64,000 bases of DNA from Bradyrhizobium embrapense (GTDB lineage Bacteria > Pseudomonadota > Alphaproteobacteria > Rhizobiales > Xanthobacteraceae), in assembly GCF_001189235.2 (NCBI RefSeq), contig NZ_LFIP02000010.1, positions 87,111-151,110 of the forward strand. The letters run 5' to 3'. Both the position numbers and the translations under genes were made by a program. This document shows positions 1-9,100 of the stretch, in pieces. A model generated the notes under the pieces. The model saw only the letters and a program-made list of their open reading frames with translations. It was not told the DNA's origin and did not search any database. The stretch's first letter is position 1, and the number at the start of each line of letters is the position of its first letter.

Positions 1-36
1 GGGGAGAGGTCGGCTGCGCAGCAGCCGGGTGTGGGG
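1..36. repeat. Left inverted repeat flanking the DUF559 gene
   Basis: This 36-bp sequence contains the hairpin CGGCTGC-GCA-GCAGCCG (11-27) and is the reverse complement of 392-427 with a single mismatch. Together the two copies bracket the minus-strand DUF559 gene. The element may extend left of the window. Confidence 0.85.
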
Positions 37-45
37 TCTCTCCGC

Positions 46-390
46 TCATTCGAACCGAAGCGAAGTCTCGATCATCTCGAGCACGCCTTCGAGATTTTCA
101 TACACGTCAGTGTTAGAGACCCGGACAACAAGAAAGCCGCAGGCCTCAAGCACGCCCGTCCTCGCCTCATCGCGCTTCATCTCAGATGATGTTGAATGCG
201 TCACGCCGTCGACCTCGACAATCAGCTTACCGTCGAGTGCGATGAAATCGACGATGTACCGGTCGACTGGGTGCTGGCGACGAAACTTCCACCGCACCAA
301 TCTTCGATTGCGCAGCGCCTGCCAAAGCTTGGCCTCGGCGCTTGTCTGTGATGCGCGGAGGTTTCGCGGTCTCGCCTTGAACCGCTCCAT
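46..390 (-). CDS. DUF559 domain endonuclease-like protein
   Basis: A 114-residue protein of the DUF559 family, which is related to Vsr-type mismatch endonucleases and has a PD-(D/E)XK-like fold. The basic N-terminus (MERFKARPRN) is followed by the family pattern of an arginine-rich strand (KFRRQHPVDRYIVDF) and then the acidic core LIVEVDG at about residues 56-62; the C-terminus holds GFLVVRVSN and a short helix. The ATG at 390 was chosen because the reading frame upstream runs into the flanking repeat. The gene is antisense to, and directly upstream of, trpA, and inverted repeats at 1-36 and 392-427 enclose it, which suggests the whole unit was inserted. The biological role of the family is unknown; nuclease activity is inferred from fold family only. 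Confidence 0.85.
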   Translation of the reverse strand: MERFKARPRNLRASQTSAEAKLWQALRNRRLVRWKFRRQHPVDRYIVDFIALDGKLIVEVDGVTHSTSSEMKRDEARTGVLEACGFLVVRVSNTDVYENLEGVLEMIETSLRFE

Positions 391-391
391 C

Positions 392-440
392 CCCCTCACC
401 CGGCTGCTGCGCAGCCGACCTCTCCCCGGAGGGGAGAGGT
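392..440. repeat. Right inverted repeat flanking the DUF559 gene, two hairpins
   Basis: Positions 392-427 match 1-36 in inverted orientation with one mismatch. The element folds into two adjacent hairpins: CGGCTGC-TGC-GCAGCCG (401-417) and a 10-bp stem with loop GGA (418-440). It ends 22 nt before the trpA start codon. Confidence 0.85.
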
Positions 441-462
441 ATAGCACAGCGATGGTAATAGC

Positions 463-1299
463 ATGACCACCCGTATCGACGCACGTTTCGCCGAGCTGAA
501 GCAGCAGGGCCGCTCCGCCTTCGTCACTTTCGTGATGGCCGGCGATCCCGACGCAAAAACCTCGCTCGACATCCTCAAGGCGCTGCCGAAGGCCGGCGCC
601 GACGTCATCGAGATCGGCATGCCGTTCACCGATCCGATGGCCGATGGCCCGTCGATCCAGGCCGCCGGCCTGCGCGCGCTCAAGGGCGGCATGACCTTGC
701 GCAAGACGCTGGCGATGGTTCGCGACTTCCGCAAGGAGGACAACGCGACGCCGATCGTGCTGATGGGCTACTACAATCCGATCTACATCTACGGCGTCGA
801 CAGCTTCCTGGCCGATGCCAAGACGGCCGGCGTCGATGGCTTGATCATCGTCGACCTGCCGCCGGAGGAAGACACCGAGCTCTGCATCCCCGCGATGAAG
901 GCCGGACTGAACTTCATTCGCCTCGCGACGCCGACCACCGACGACAAGCGCCTGCCCGCGGTGCTCGCGAATACCTCGGGCTTTGTCTATTACGTCTCGA
1001 TCACCGGCATCACCGGCGCTGCGACGGCCGATTCGAACGCGGTCGCGGAAGCGGTTGCCCGCATCAAGCGCCACACCAAGCTGCCGGTCTGTGTCGGCTT
1101 CGGCATCCGCACCCCGGAAACGGCACGTGCGATTGCCGAGAACGCCAATGGCGCCGTGGTCGGCACCGCGATCGTCGATGTGGTGAGGGCCAATCTCGAT
1201 GCCGAGGGCCGCGCGACGCCGAAGACCGTGAGCGCGGTGGCGGACCTGGTGTCCGCGCTGGCGCAGGGGATCCGGGGCGCCAAGCAGGCCGCTGAATAA
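463..1299 (+). CDS. trpA: Tryptophan synthase alpha subunit
   Basis: Cleaves indole-3-glycerol phosphate to indole and glyceraldehyde 3-phosphate, passing indole to TrpB in the cytoplasmic alpha2-beta2 complex that makes tryptophan. The 278-residue length is normal. The catalytic pair is visible as Glu50 in [11 protein letters not shown] and Asp61 in DPMADGP, and the phosphate-binding loops GFGIRTPE and GAVVGTAIV are present near the C-terminus. trpB would be expected just left of the window. accD and folC follow on the same strand, the usual alphaproteobacterial order. The inverted-repeat-flanked DUF559 unit ends 22 nt upstream of the start. Confidence 0.97.
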   Translation: MTTRIDARFAELKQQGRSAFVTFVMAGDPDAKTSLDILKALPKAGADVIEIGMPFTDPMADGPSIQAAGLRALKGGMTLRKTLAMVRDFRKEDNATPIVLMGYYNPIYIYGVDSFLADAKTAGVDGLIIVDLPPEEDTELCIPAMKAGLNFIRLATPTTDDKRLPAVLANTSGFVYYVSITGITGAATADSNAVAEAVARIKRHTKLPVCVGFGIRTPETARAIAENANGAVVGTAIVDVVRANLDAEGRATPKTVSAVADLVSALAQGIRGAKQAAE

Positions 1300-1403
1300 G
1301 CCACATTTTGCGGCAACAAGGCCGCAGACGGCGGCTTGCCGGGTTCGCCCGGCCCGCCATATATCCAGCTGGTGCGGGAGCGACCCGCATTTCGGAGCGA
1401 ACC

Positions 1404-2345
1404 ATGAACTGGCTCACCAACGTCGTCCGGCCGAAGATTCGCAACATCCTGCGGCGCGAGACGCCGGAAAACCTCTGGATCAAGTGCCCGGATTCCGGCC
1501 AGCTCGTGTTCTACAAGGACGTCGAGGCGAACCAGTTCGTGATCCCCGGCTCGAACTACCACATGCGCATGGGCGCGGTGGCGCGGCTGAAGTCGATCTT
1601 CGATAACGAGACCTGGTTCGACGTCGCGCTGCCCGAGGTCGTCGCCGACCCGCTCAAATTCCGCGACGAGCGCAAATATGTCGACAAGATCAGGGATGCG
1701 CGGAGCAAGACCGGCCTGAACGACGCGGTCAAGGTGGGTTACGGCAAGCTGGAAGGCACCGGCGTCGTGGTCGCGGTACAGGATTTCGATTTCATGGGCG
1801 GCTCGCTCGGCATGGCCGCAGGCGAGGCGATCGTGCGCGGGCTCGAACTCGCGGTCGAGAAGAAGTCGCCCTTCATCGTATTCGCCGCGTCCGGCGGCGC
1901 ACGGATGCAGGAAGGCATACTCTCGCTGATGCAGATGCCGCGCACCACGGTCGGCGTGCAGATGCTGCGCGAGGCGCGGCAGCCCTATATCGTCGTACTG
2001 ACCAATCCGACCACCGGCGGCGTCACCGCTTCCTATGCGATGCTCGGCGACGTCCAGATCGCCGAACCCGGTGCGCTGATCGGTTTTGCCGGCGCGCGGG
2101 TGATCGAGCAGACCATTCGCGAGAAGCTGCCGGAAGGTTTTCAGCGCGCCGAATATCTGCGCGAGCACGGCATGGTCGACATGGTCGTGCACCGCCATGA
2201 CATGAAGGCCACGCTGGCGCGGTTGTGTCGCCTGCTCACCAAGGCGCCGGCGCTCGAAACCGCGTCCAAGCCCACGGTCGCCGTCACCGAGCCGGCCCAG
2301 ATCGTCACGGCACCGGAGACGGTGCCGGCTGCGCCGCACGCGTGA
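1404..2345 (+). CDS. accD: Acetyl-CoA carboxylase carboxyltransferase beta subunit, zinc ribbon degenerate
   Basis: Carboxyltransferase beta subunit of acetyl-CoA carboxylase; with AccA it transfers carboxyl from biotin to acetyl-CoA to give malonyl-CoA for fatty acid synthesis. The 313-residue protein has the crotonase-fold core ([40 protein letters not shown]). The N-terminal zinc ribbon, normally CxxC...CxxC, is eroded: only Cys28 in WIKCPDSG remains, the other three positions being Ser, Ile and Ser. The ATG at 1404 is supported by the family start [10 protein letters not shown]; a longer in-frame opening upstream has no family similarity. It overlaps folC by 4 nt. Confidence 0.96.
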   Translation: MNWLTNVVRPKIRNILRRETPENLWIKCPDSGQLVFYKDVEANQFVIPGSNYHMRMGAVARLKSIFDNETWFDVALPEVVADPLKFRDERKYVDKIRDARSKTGLNDAVKVGYGKLEGTGVVVAVQDFDFMGGSLGMAAGEAIVRGLELAVEKKSPFIVFAASGGARMQEGILSLMQMPRTTVGVQMLREARQPYIVVLTNPTTGGVTASYAMLGDVQIAEPGALIGFAGARVIEQTIREKLPEGFQRAEYLREHGMVDMVVHRHDMKATLARLCRLLTKAPALETASKPTVAVTEPAQIVTAPETVPAAPHA

Positions 2346-3685
2346 CCGCAAGCGCCGCCCCATCGCAACCCTCGTTCGAGGCGTTGATCGCGCGGATATC
2401 GGCGCTGCATCCGAAGCGCATCGATCTCAGCCTCGATCGCATGCGCGGCCTGATGGAGCGGCTCGATCATCCTGAGCGCAAGCTGCCGCCGGTGATCCAT
2501 GTCGCCGGCACCAACGGCAAGGGCTCGACGATCGCCTATCTGCGCGCGATCCTCGAGGCCGCCGGCCTGCGCGTGCACGTCTTCACCTCGCCCTATCTGG
2601 TGCGGCTCAACGAATGCTACCGGCTGGGCGCCGCAGGCGGCGGCAAGCTCGTCGGTGACGACGAGCTGCGCACCACGTTCGAGCATTGCGAGCGCATCAA
2701 CGCCGGCCATCCCATCACCATCTTCGAGATGGAGACGGCGGTCGCTTTCTGCCTGTTCGCGAAGCATCCGGCCGACGTCGCGTTGCTCGAGGTCGGCCTC
2801 GGCGGCCGCCTCGATTCCACCAACGTGGTCGAGACGCCGCTCGCTTCGGTGATTGCGCCGGTCAGTATGGATCACATGGAATTCCTTGGCGATACGCTGG
2901 CTCTGATCGCCGGCGAGAAGGCCGCGATCATCAAGCGCAAGGTGCCGGTGGTCTGCGCCGAGCAAGCGCCGGATGCGATGGCGGTGATCGAGGCGGAGGC
3001 GAACCGCATGCGCGCGCCGCTGCATGCGGCCGGCCAGCAATGGCATGTCGGCGTCGAGCGCGGCCGGCTGGTCTATCAGGACGAGCACGGCCTGATGGAT
3101 CTTGCTGCGCCAAAACTGTTCGGCCGGCACCAGTTCGACAATGCGGGCCTTGCGATCGCGACCTTGCGTGCGATCGGCACCTTCAGGCTCAACATCGCGG
3201 CCTATGAGGCCGGCATCGTCAGCGCGGAATGGCCGGCGCGGATGCAGCGGCTGGTCGCAGGCAGCCTCGTCTGCCAGGGACCGCAGGGCTCCGAGGTCTG
3301 GCTCGACGGCGGCCACAATGCCGAGGGCGGCCGCGTCGCGGCGGCAGCGCTCGGCGATCTTGAGGAGCGCGTGTCGCGGCCGCTGGTCGTGATCGCTGGC
3401 ATGATGGCCAACAAGGATGCCAACGCCTTCCTCGCCAATTTCGCCGGACTGACGCGTCATATCATCGCAGTCCCGGTGCCTGGCCGCGACAACGGCATGG
3501 CGCCGGACAAGCTCGCCGACGCCGCGCGTGCGCTCGGCATGCGGGTCGAGATCGCATCCGGTGTCGACGCCGCGCTGCAACGGCTCGCCACGCTGGCCTA
3601 TGAGGTGCCGCCGCGCATCCTGATCACCGGCTCGCTTTACCTCGCCGGTCCCGTGCTTGCGGCCAACGGCACGCCTCCTGCATGA
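2342..3685 (+). CDS. folC: Bifunctional folylpolyglutamate synthase / dihydrofolate synthase
   Basis: Adds glutamate to dihydropteroate and to reduced folates in the cytoplasm, consuming ATP. The start is GTG at 2342, overlapping the accD stop as GTGA, which indicates translational coupling; this gives 447 residues, normal for the family. The Mur-ligase-type P-loop AGTNGKGS lies at about residues 55-62, followed by the folate loop [11 protein letters not shown], the central [12 protein letters not shown] and the C-terminal-domain motif [11 protein letters not shown]. It is the third gene of trpA-accD-folC. A REP-like palindrome (3695-3783) follows immediately. Confidence 0.96.
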   Translation: MTASAAPSQPSFEALIARISALHPKRIDLSLDRMRGLMERLDHPERKLPPVIHVAGTNGKGSTIAYLRAILEAAGLRVHVFTSPYLVRLNECYRLGAAGGGKLVGDDELRTTFEHCERINAGHPITIFEMETAVAFCLFAKHPADVALLEVGLGGRLDSTNVVETPLASVIAPVSMDHMEFLGDTLALIAGEKAAIIKRKVPVVCAEQAPDAMAVIEAEANRMRAPLHAAGQQWHVGVERGRLVYQDEHGLMDLAAPKLFGRHQFDNAGLAIATLRAIGTFRLNIAAYEAGIVSAEWPARMQRLVAGSLVCQGPQGSEVWLDGGHNAEGGRVAAAALGDLEERVSRPLVVIAGMMANKDANAFLANFAGLTRHIIAVPVPGRDNGMAPDKLADAARALGMRVEIASGVDAALQRLATLAYEVPPRILITGSLYLAGPVLAANGTPPA

Positions 3686-3694
3686 TGTCGGCGT

Positions 3695-3783
3695 CGTAGC
3701 CCGGATGGAGCGCAGCGAAATCCGGGACGGCTCGATCCGCGGTAGCAGGACCCCGGATTGCGCTTCGCTCCATCCGGGCTACG
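3695..3783. repeat. REP-like palindrome (CGTAGCCCGGATGGAGCG family)
   Basis: Two inverted arms, CGTAGCCCGGATGGAGCGCA and its complement near 3760-3783, flank a GC-rich centre. This is a common intergenic repeat of Bradyrhizobium genomes. It sits between folC and the phosphoesterase. A fragment of the same arm (CATCCGGGCTACGG) occurs at 33831-33845. Confidence 0.85.
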
Positions 3784-3798
3784 GGAGGACAACACATC

Positions 3799-4539
3799 AT
3801 GCGTTTTGCTGCGATCGCCGACATCCACGGCAACCATCTCGCTCTTGAAGCTGTCCTGTCGGACATTCGCGCGCAAGGGATTTCCGAGATCATCGATCTC
3901 GGCGACATGGTGAGCGGGCCACTCGACGCCCGTCCGACCATCGATATGCTGATGGCACTCGACGCGGTTCATCTGCTCGGCAATCACGACCGCTATCTGA
4001 TCGACCGCCCGCACGAGAAGATGGGCTCATGGGAGCGGCTGACCTACACCCAGCTCGAGCCGCGACATCTCGACTGGTTGCGCACGCTGCCGGCGAACGC
4101 GGTCTATCGCGACGCGGTGTTCCTCTGTCACGCCACGCCGCAGGACGACGACACTTATTGGCTTGAGACCGTGCTGCCGGGCGGCGAAGTCCTGATGTCG
4201 TCGCTGGAATCGATCGAGGCGAGGGCGGCCGGCGTGACGCAATCGCTGATTCTCTGCGCACACACACATACCGCGCGCGCGGTGCGGCTTCGCGACGGGC
4301 GGCTGATCGTCAATCCCGGCAGCGTCGGCTCGCCCGGTTATCGCGCCGGCAAGCCGTATCCGCATGTCGTCGAAGCCGGTTCGCCCGCTGCGCGCTACGC
4401 CGTTCTCGAACAGGTCGACGGCAACTGGGACGTCACCTTCCGTCACATCCCGTACGACCACGCAGCGATGGCGGCGCTGGCGCGGCGCAATGGTCAGGCC
4501 GAACTCGCCTCGGCGCTGGCAACGGGGTGGATACGCTGA
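3799..4539 (+). CDS. Calcineurin-like metallophosphoesterase
   Basis: A 246-residue cytoplasmic protein of the YfcE/MJ0936-like metallophosphoesterase superfamily. All metal-binding motifs can be seen: ADIHGN (Asp8, His10), LGDMVSGP, GNHDR and the C-terminal AHTHTA/NPGSVGSPG block. No signal peptide is present. Substrate cannot be predicted; relatives are phosphodiesterases acting on small molecules or, in diverged forms, scaffold proteins. The start follows the REP element by 15 nt with GGGAGGA as ribosome binding site. It converges on the ligase gene with only 5 nt between the stop codons. Confidence 0.9.
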   Translation: MRFAAIADIHGNHLALEAVLSDIRAQGISEIIDLGDMVSGPLDARPTIDMLMALDAVHLLGNHDRYLIDRPHEKMGSWERLTYTQLEPRHLDWLRTLPANAVYRDAVFLCHATPQDDDTYWLETVLPGGEVLMSSLESIEARAAGVTQSLILCAHTHTARAVRLRDGRLIVNPGSVGSPGYRAGKPYPHVVEAGSPAARYAVLEQVDGNWDVTFRHIPYDHAAMAALARRNGQAELASALATGWIR

Positions 4540-4544
4540 CGGAG

Positions 4545-5609
4545 CTATGCCTTCAACAGCTTCATCGGATCGGCGGCCTTCTGCTTCAGCTGGTCGAGCG
4601 TACATTGTTTCGGCGCCTTGTCCGGCCGCCAGCGAAGGATCGAGGTGCCGTGGCGGAAACGATCGCCACTGAAATGGTCGTAGCAGACCTCGATCACGAG
4701 TTTGGGCCGCAGCGGGCACCATTGTGCCGAGCGCTCGGTCGACCACCGGCTCGGGCCGCCCGGCGCATTTCCGGTAAAGCCCGGCTTGGCGATCAACGGC
4801 TCGAGGCGATCCGTGAGCGCCGGCTTGTCCTGCTGCTTGATCGCCGAGGTGAAGCCCACATGGTGCAGCAGGCCGTCGTGATCGTAGAGGCCGAGCAGCA
4901 GTGAACCCACCACCTTGCGGCCGTCGATTTTGTTCGTGGCATAGCGAAAGCCGCCAACCACACAATCGGCGCTTCTGAATTTCTTGATCTTCTGCATGCC
5001 GTCGCGGTTGCCGGCCTGATAGGGCAGATCCAGGCGCTTGGCGATGACGCCGTCGAAGCCGCCGCCCGACCGCGCCAGCCACTTCTTCGCGAGCAGATAA
5101 CTTGGCGTCGCCGGTGAGAGGCGAAAGCTGGAGTTCGATTTCAACTGCGACCGGGCGAACGTTTCGAGCTTCGGCCGCCGCTCGCTCAACGGTCGTCTCG
5201 ATAGCTGCTTCGCGCTCGGGCAGGCCAACAGGTCGAACACCAGGAACAAGGCCGGGGTCTCCCGCGCGAGCCGCTTCACGCGGCTGACGGCAGGATGGAT
5301 GCGCTGCAGGAGGTTATCAAAGGAAAACCTCCGGCCATGCGGCACCACGATCTCGCCGTCGAGTACGAAGCCCTTGGCCTTCACTTCTTGTGCTGCAACG
5401 ACGAGCTCGGGAAAATAACGGCTGAGATCCTCGCCGGATTTCGAGCGCAGATCGACTTTGTTGCCGTCGCGTCTCAGCAGGCAGCGGAAGCCGTCCCATT
5501 TGGGCTCGTACTGCCATTGCTCGCCCCGGGGAATGTCAGCCACCGAACGCGCTTCCATTGCAGCAAGCCGAGCCGGTCCGGACGGGGGCTTATGACGCGA
5601 GGACGGCAA
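4545..5609 (-). CDS. ATP-dependent DNA ligase (LigC/LigD ligase-domain type), TTG start
   Basis: Seals DNA nicks using ATP. The adenylation domain holds motif I EPKWDGFR (adenylated Lys37), motif III FVLDGEIVV, motif IV FDGVIAKR and motif V VVGGFRYAT, followed by an OB-fold domain; total 354 residues, the size of stand-alone LigC-type enzymes. I chose TTG at 5609 because AAAGGT lies 8 nt upstream and the family N-terminus begins just after; a longer frame upstream lacks similarity. No Ku or LigD polymerase/nuclease genes are nearby, so it is a solitary ligase. Probably a repair enzyme, accessory to NAD-dependent LigA. Confidence 0.9.
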   Translation of the reverse strand: MPSSRHKPPSGPARLAAMEARSVADIPRGEQWQYEPKWDGFRCLLRRDGNKVDLRSKSGEDLSRYFPELVVAAQEVKAKGFVLDGEIVVPHGRRFSFDNLLQRIHPAVSRVKRLARETPALFLVFDLLACPSAKQLSRRPLSERRPKLETFARSQLKSNSSFRLSPATPSYLLAKKWLARSGGGFDGVIAKRLDLPYQAGNRDGMQKIKKFRSADCVVGGFRYATNKIDGRKVVGSLLLGLYDHDGLLHHVGFTSAIKQQDKPALTDRLEPLIAKPGFTGNAPGGPSRWSTERSAQWCPLRPKLVIEVCYDHFSGDRFRHGTSILRWRPDKAPKQCTLDQLKQKAADPMKLLKA

Positions 5610-5651
5610 GCGCTGGGACCTTTCGAGGCAACACACGTCATGCCAACGCAA

Positions 5652-5675
5652 ACGGCCGGCGAATCCGCCGGCCGT
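5652..5675 (-). terminator. Hairpin terminator of trxA
   Basis: A perfect 10-bp stem (ACGGCCGGCG/CGCCGGCCGT) with 4-nt loop, 31 nt beyond the trxA stop. On the minus strand it is followed by TTTGCG, a weak T-run, so termination may be partial. Confidence 0.65.
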
Positions 5676-5705
5676 GCTCAAAATTATTTAATCAGGAGAA
5701 CCGGA

Positions 5706-6026
5706 TCAGACCGCAGCGGTGATCCACTGCTGCAGCTTGGCCTTCGGCGCGGCACCGACCTGACGGGAGGCCATTTCGCCGCCCTTGAAGATCATCAGGG
5801 TCGGGATCGACATCACGCCGTACTTCGACGCGGTCTTCGGGCTCTCGTCGACGTTGAGCTTCACGATCTTGACCTTGTCGCCCATCGCGCCGGAAATCTC
5901 ATCGAGAGCGGGCGCGATCATGCGGCAGGGGCCGCACCATTCGGCCCAGAAGTCGACGACCACCGGCCCGGTCGCCTTGAGCACTTCGGCTTCGAAATCG
6001 GCGTCAGAAACCTTGCCAACGGCCAT
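5706..6026 (-). CDS. trxA: Thioredoxin
   Basis: Cytoplasmic disulfide reductase, 106 residues. The active site WCGPC is at residues 30-34 (Cys31, Cys34), with the cis-proline motif MSIPTLMIFKGG and the usual C-terminal glycine region. The ATG at 6026 has GAGGT 6 nt upstream; a longer in-frame extension shows no family similarity. It lies downstream of addB-addA on the same strand, 115 nt from addA, an arrangement seen in other alphaproteobacteria, and is closed by a hairpin at 5652-5675. Confidence 0.97.
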   Translation of the reverse strand: MAVGKVSDADFEAEVLKATGPVVVDFWAEWCGPCRMIAPALDEISGAMGDKVKIVKLNVDESPKTASKYGVMSIPTLMIFKGGEMASRQVGAAPKAKLQQWITAAV

Positions 6027-6141
6027 GTGAGTACCTCGTTCGGTTGGGATAAAGGGCGCGGTTGAGAATCGCGCCCGGGAGCATGGGGCAAACGTATGAA
6101 TGCCCCCTTGCCGGGTCAAGCTCGCTCACGCCGACATGAAC

Positions 6142-9100
6142 TTATGCCAGCCCGGCGTCCAGCGCGGAGGCGGAAATCTCCATCATTTCAGGGATTTCGG
6201 TCCAGAGCAGGGCGGCGTGGATGATCCTTTGGGGATAAAGTTTTGCCAGCACCGCACGGTACAGCGCGAGCTGCCGGATATAACCCTCGGCGGCGGTCTT
6301 TGGCGGCGCGTGGTTGGTCTTGAAATCGACGATCAGGACCTCGTTCGGCGTGACCACCAGGCGGTCGATCTGGCCCGAGACCAGCACCTTCGGCTGGCCC
6401 GGCCGCTCCAGCCGGCCCACGATCGAAACCTCGGCACGGCTGCCGGGGGCAAACACCGGCGCAAAGCGCAGATCGACCGTCAGGGCGACCACCTGCCGAG
6501 CCAGCGCAGCGCGCTCATCCTCGCTCCAGCCGTCGGCGTTACGCGCGAGATAACCGAGCGCCGCGCCGAGCCGTCGTTCCACCGCGACATCGGGCAGCGA
6601 TTGCAGCAGGCGATGCACCAGCGTGCCGCGTTGCAGGGCGCGGGCGCGCAGCAGCACCGATTCGCCGGTTCGGATCGGATGGCTGTCGCCGTCAGCCGGA
6701 TCGGACGGGCGCAGCACGCGCGCAGCGGATGCTTCAGGGGCTGCCGCAGCGCGCAGCCAGGACGGCAGCACGATCGGCGGCGCAGCTGCCGATGCAGAAG
6801 CGCCGGTGAGTTCGGCAATGTCGTCCGGCCGCGAATAGCGCATCACCTTGCCGGCCGGCGTCTGCTCTTCTTCGAGCTTAAGCCCGGAATTGGCGAGCCC
6901 CCTGGCGATCAGATCGTACCAGGAGGATTTCCGCACCGTGTTCATGTTGCCGGGCATGCAGCCGCCGACGATCAGCCGGTCGGCGGCGCGGGTCATCGCG
7001 ACATAGAGCAGGCGGCGATATTCGTCCTCGGTGTCGCTGAGCATTGCCTTGCGCGCCTCGGCGACATTGGGGGGATCCTCGGCCTTCTTGCCGGCCCACA
7101 CCACGACGCCGGGCGCGTTCGGCGCCGCGTTGCCCTGCGGCAGATGGATCAGCCGCAGCCGCTGCGTGTCCGACGGCGAGGTTGTGGTGTCGACCAGGAA
7201 CACGACAGATGCTTCGAGGCCCTTAGCGCCGTGCACGGTCATGACGCGGACCTCGTCGCGCGAAATCTCCATGTCGCGCTTCACCTCGGTGTCGGCGGCG
7301 CGCAGCCAGGCGACGAGGCCCTGCAGCGAGGCCGGCGCCTTGCGCTCGTAGCTCAGAGCCAGTTCGAGAAACTCGTCGAGCGCGTCGTTGGCCTCGTGGC
7401 CGAGCCGGCGCAGGATGCGCGCGCGTCCGCCGTCCCCGCCAAGCAGCCAGGCGTAGAACGCGAACGGCGTCTCCTGGGTGAAACGGCGCTCGCATTGTTC
7501 CAGGCGGCGCAAGGCGGCCGAAAAGCGTTCATCGGTCGGCGCGTGCGCGGCCAGCGCCTCGCGCAGCGAGCCGCGGCGCTGATACGCCAGCTTGAACAGA
7601 TCGTCGTCGTCGAGACCGAACAGCGGGCTCTTCAGCGCCACCGCAAGCGCGAGATCGTCCTGCGGCAGCAGCAGCGCGTCGGCGAGGTTCATCAGGTCGA
7701 TGATCGCGATGTGCTCGGTCAGCTTCAGCCGGTCGGCGCCGGCGACCGGGATGCCGGCGTGCTTCAACGCCTGGATGACAGCGTCGAAGGCGTTGCCGCG
7801 CCGCCGCACCAGGATCAGCATGTCACCGTAACGCAACGGCCGCCGGCTGCCGGCGCTGCCGGTCATGGTGCCGCTGGTGACGAGGCGCTTGATCTCGGCC
7901 TGGATGCGCCGCGCGAGTTTCACTTCGGGGCTCGTCACCGCGACGCCGTCGAACGGCGCGCGCCAGCCCTCGATGTCCTGGCGGTCATCGGCGACGGCGA
8001 GATCCCACAGCTCGATCAGGCTGGGGCCGGCGTCAGCCATCGCATTATGGATCGGATAGCCGTTCTCGACCGCATGGATGCTGCGGAAGATCTCCTGCTC
8101 GCGGAACACATGGTCGACCGAATGCAGGATCACCGGTCCCGAGCGGAACGAATAGGTGAACGACACCGGATCGAATTTCAGCCCGGCGTCCTCGAACCGC
8201 CGCTTCAGCTCGCGCCGACGCAGGTCGAACTCACGGGGTGCTGCGCCCTGGAACGAGAAGATCGACTGCTTCTCGTCGCCGACCGCGAACACCGTGCGCA
8301 CCAAGCCGTCGCGCGCACCGGCGCCGGAGGTGAATTCCGAGATGATGTGGGCGACGATATCCCATTGCCGCGGGCTGGTGTCCTGCGCCTCGTCGATCAG
8401 CACGTGGTCGACGCCGCGGTCGAGCTTGTAATGCACCCAGCCCGAGGAGACGCGGTCGAGCATCGCCAGCGTCTTGTCGATCAGGTCGTCATAGTCGAGC
8501 AGGCCGCGTTCCAGCTTCTCGCGCCGGTAGTGCGCAGCCGCCGCGGTCGCGATGTGGATCAGTGCTTCGCTGCGGTCGCGCGCGACTACCGCGCGGCGCC
8601 GCTCGATCAAGGGACCGAGACGATCGATCTCCGCCTCGAACCTGTGGCCTGCAACAGGGTTCTTCTTGATGAAATTGTTGGTGATGACGGAGGCGCGCGG
8701 CGCGCGGTCGTCGGTCAGGAAGACGCCGAGATACTCGTCGACCTGCGCCGCACCGGTGAAGGCCAGCGCGCTGCGCAGCCGTTCGGCCTGCTTCTGATCC
8801 GCCTTGCTGCTGGTGTCGAGCAGCGTCGCCATCTCCTTCCAGCTCGCGCGCGGCAGGTTCGGCCCGTCGACGATCTCGCGCTCGACATCCTCGATGCGAT
8901 CATCGGAGGAGACGCCGAGCGCCGCCGACATCTGCGCGGCGGCGGCCGCGGCGCTGCCGGCGGCATCGGTCCAGGCCATGAAGTGGTCGCGGCTCAGGCA
9001 GGCCTCGCGCACCACCTCCTTGAAAGTGACGTCGGCGGCATTCGCCATCGCCGTCCGCAGCGCGCGGCCGATCGGACTGTCGGGAATCCGCGACGCTTCG

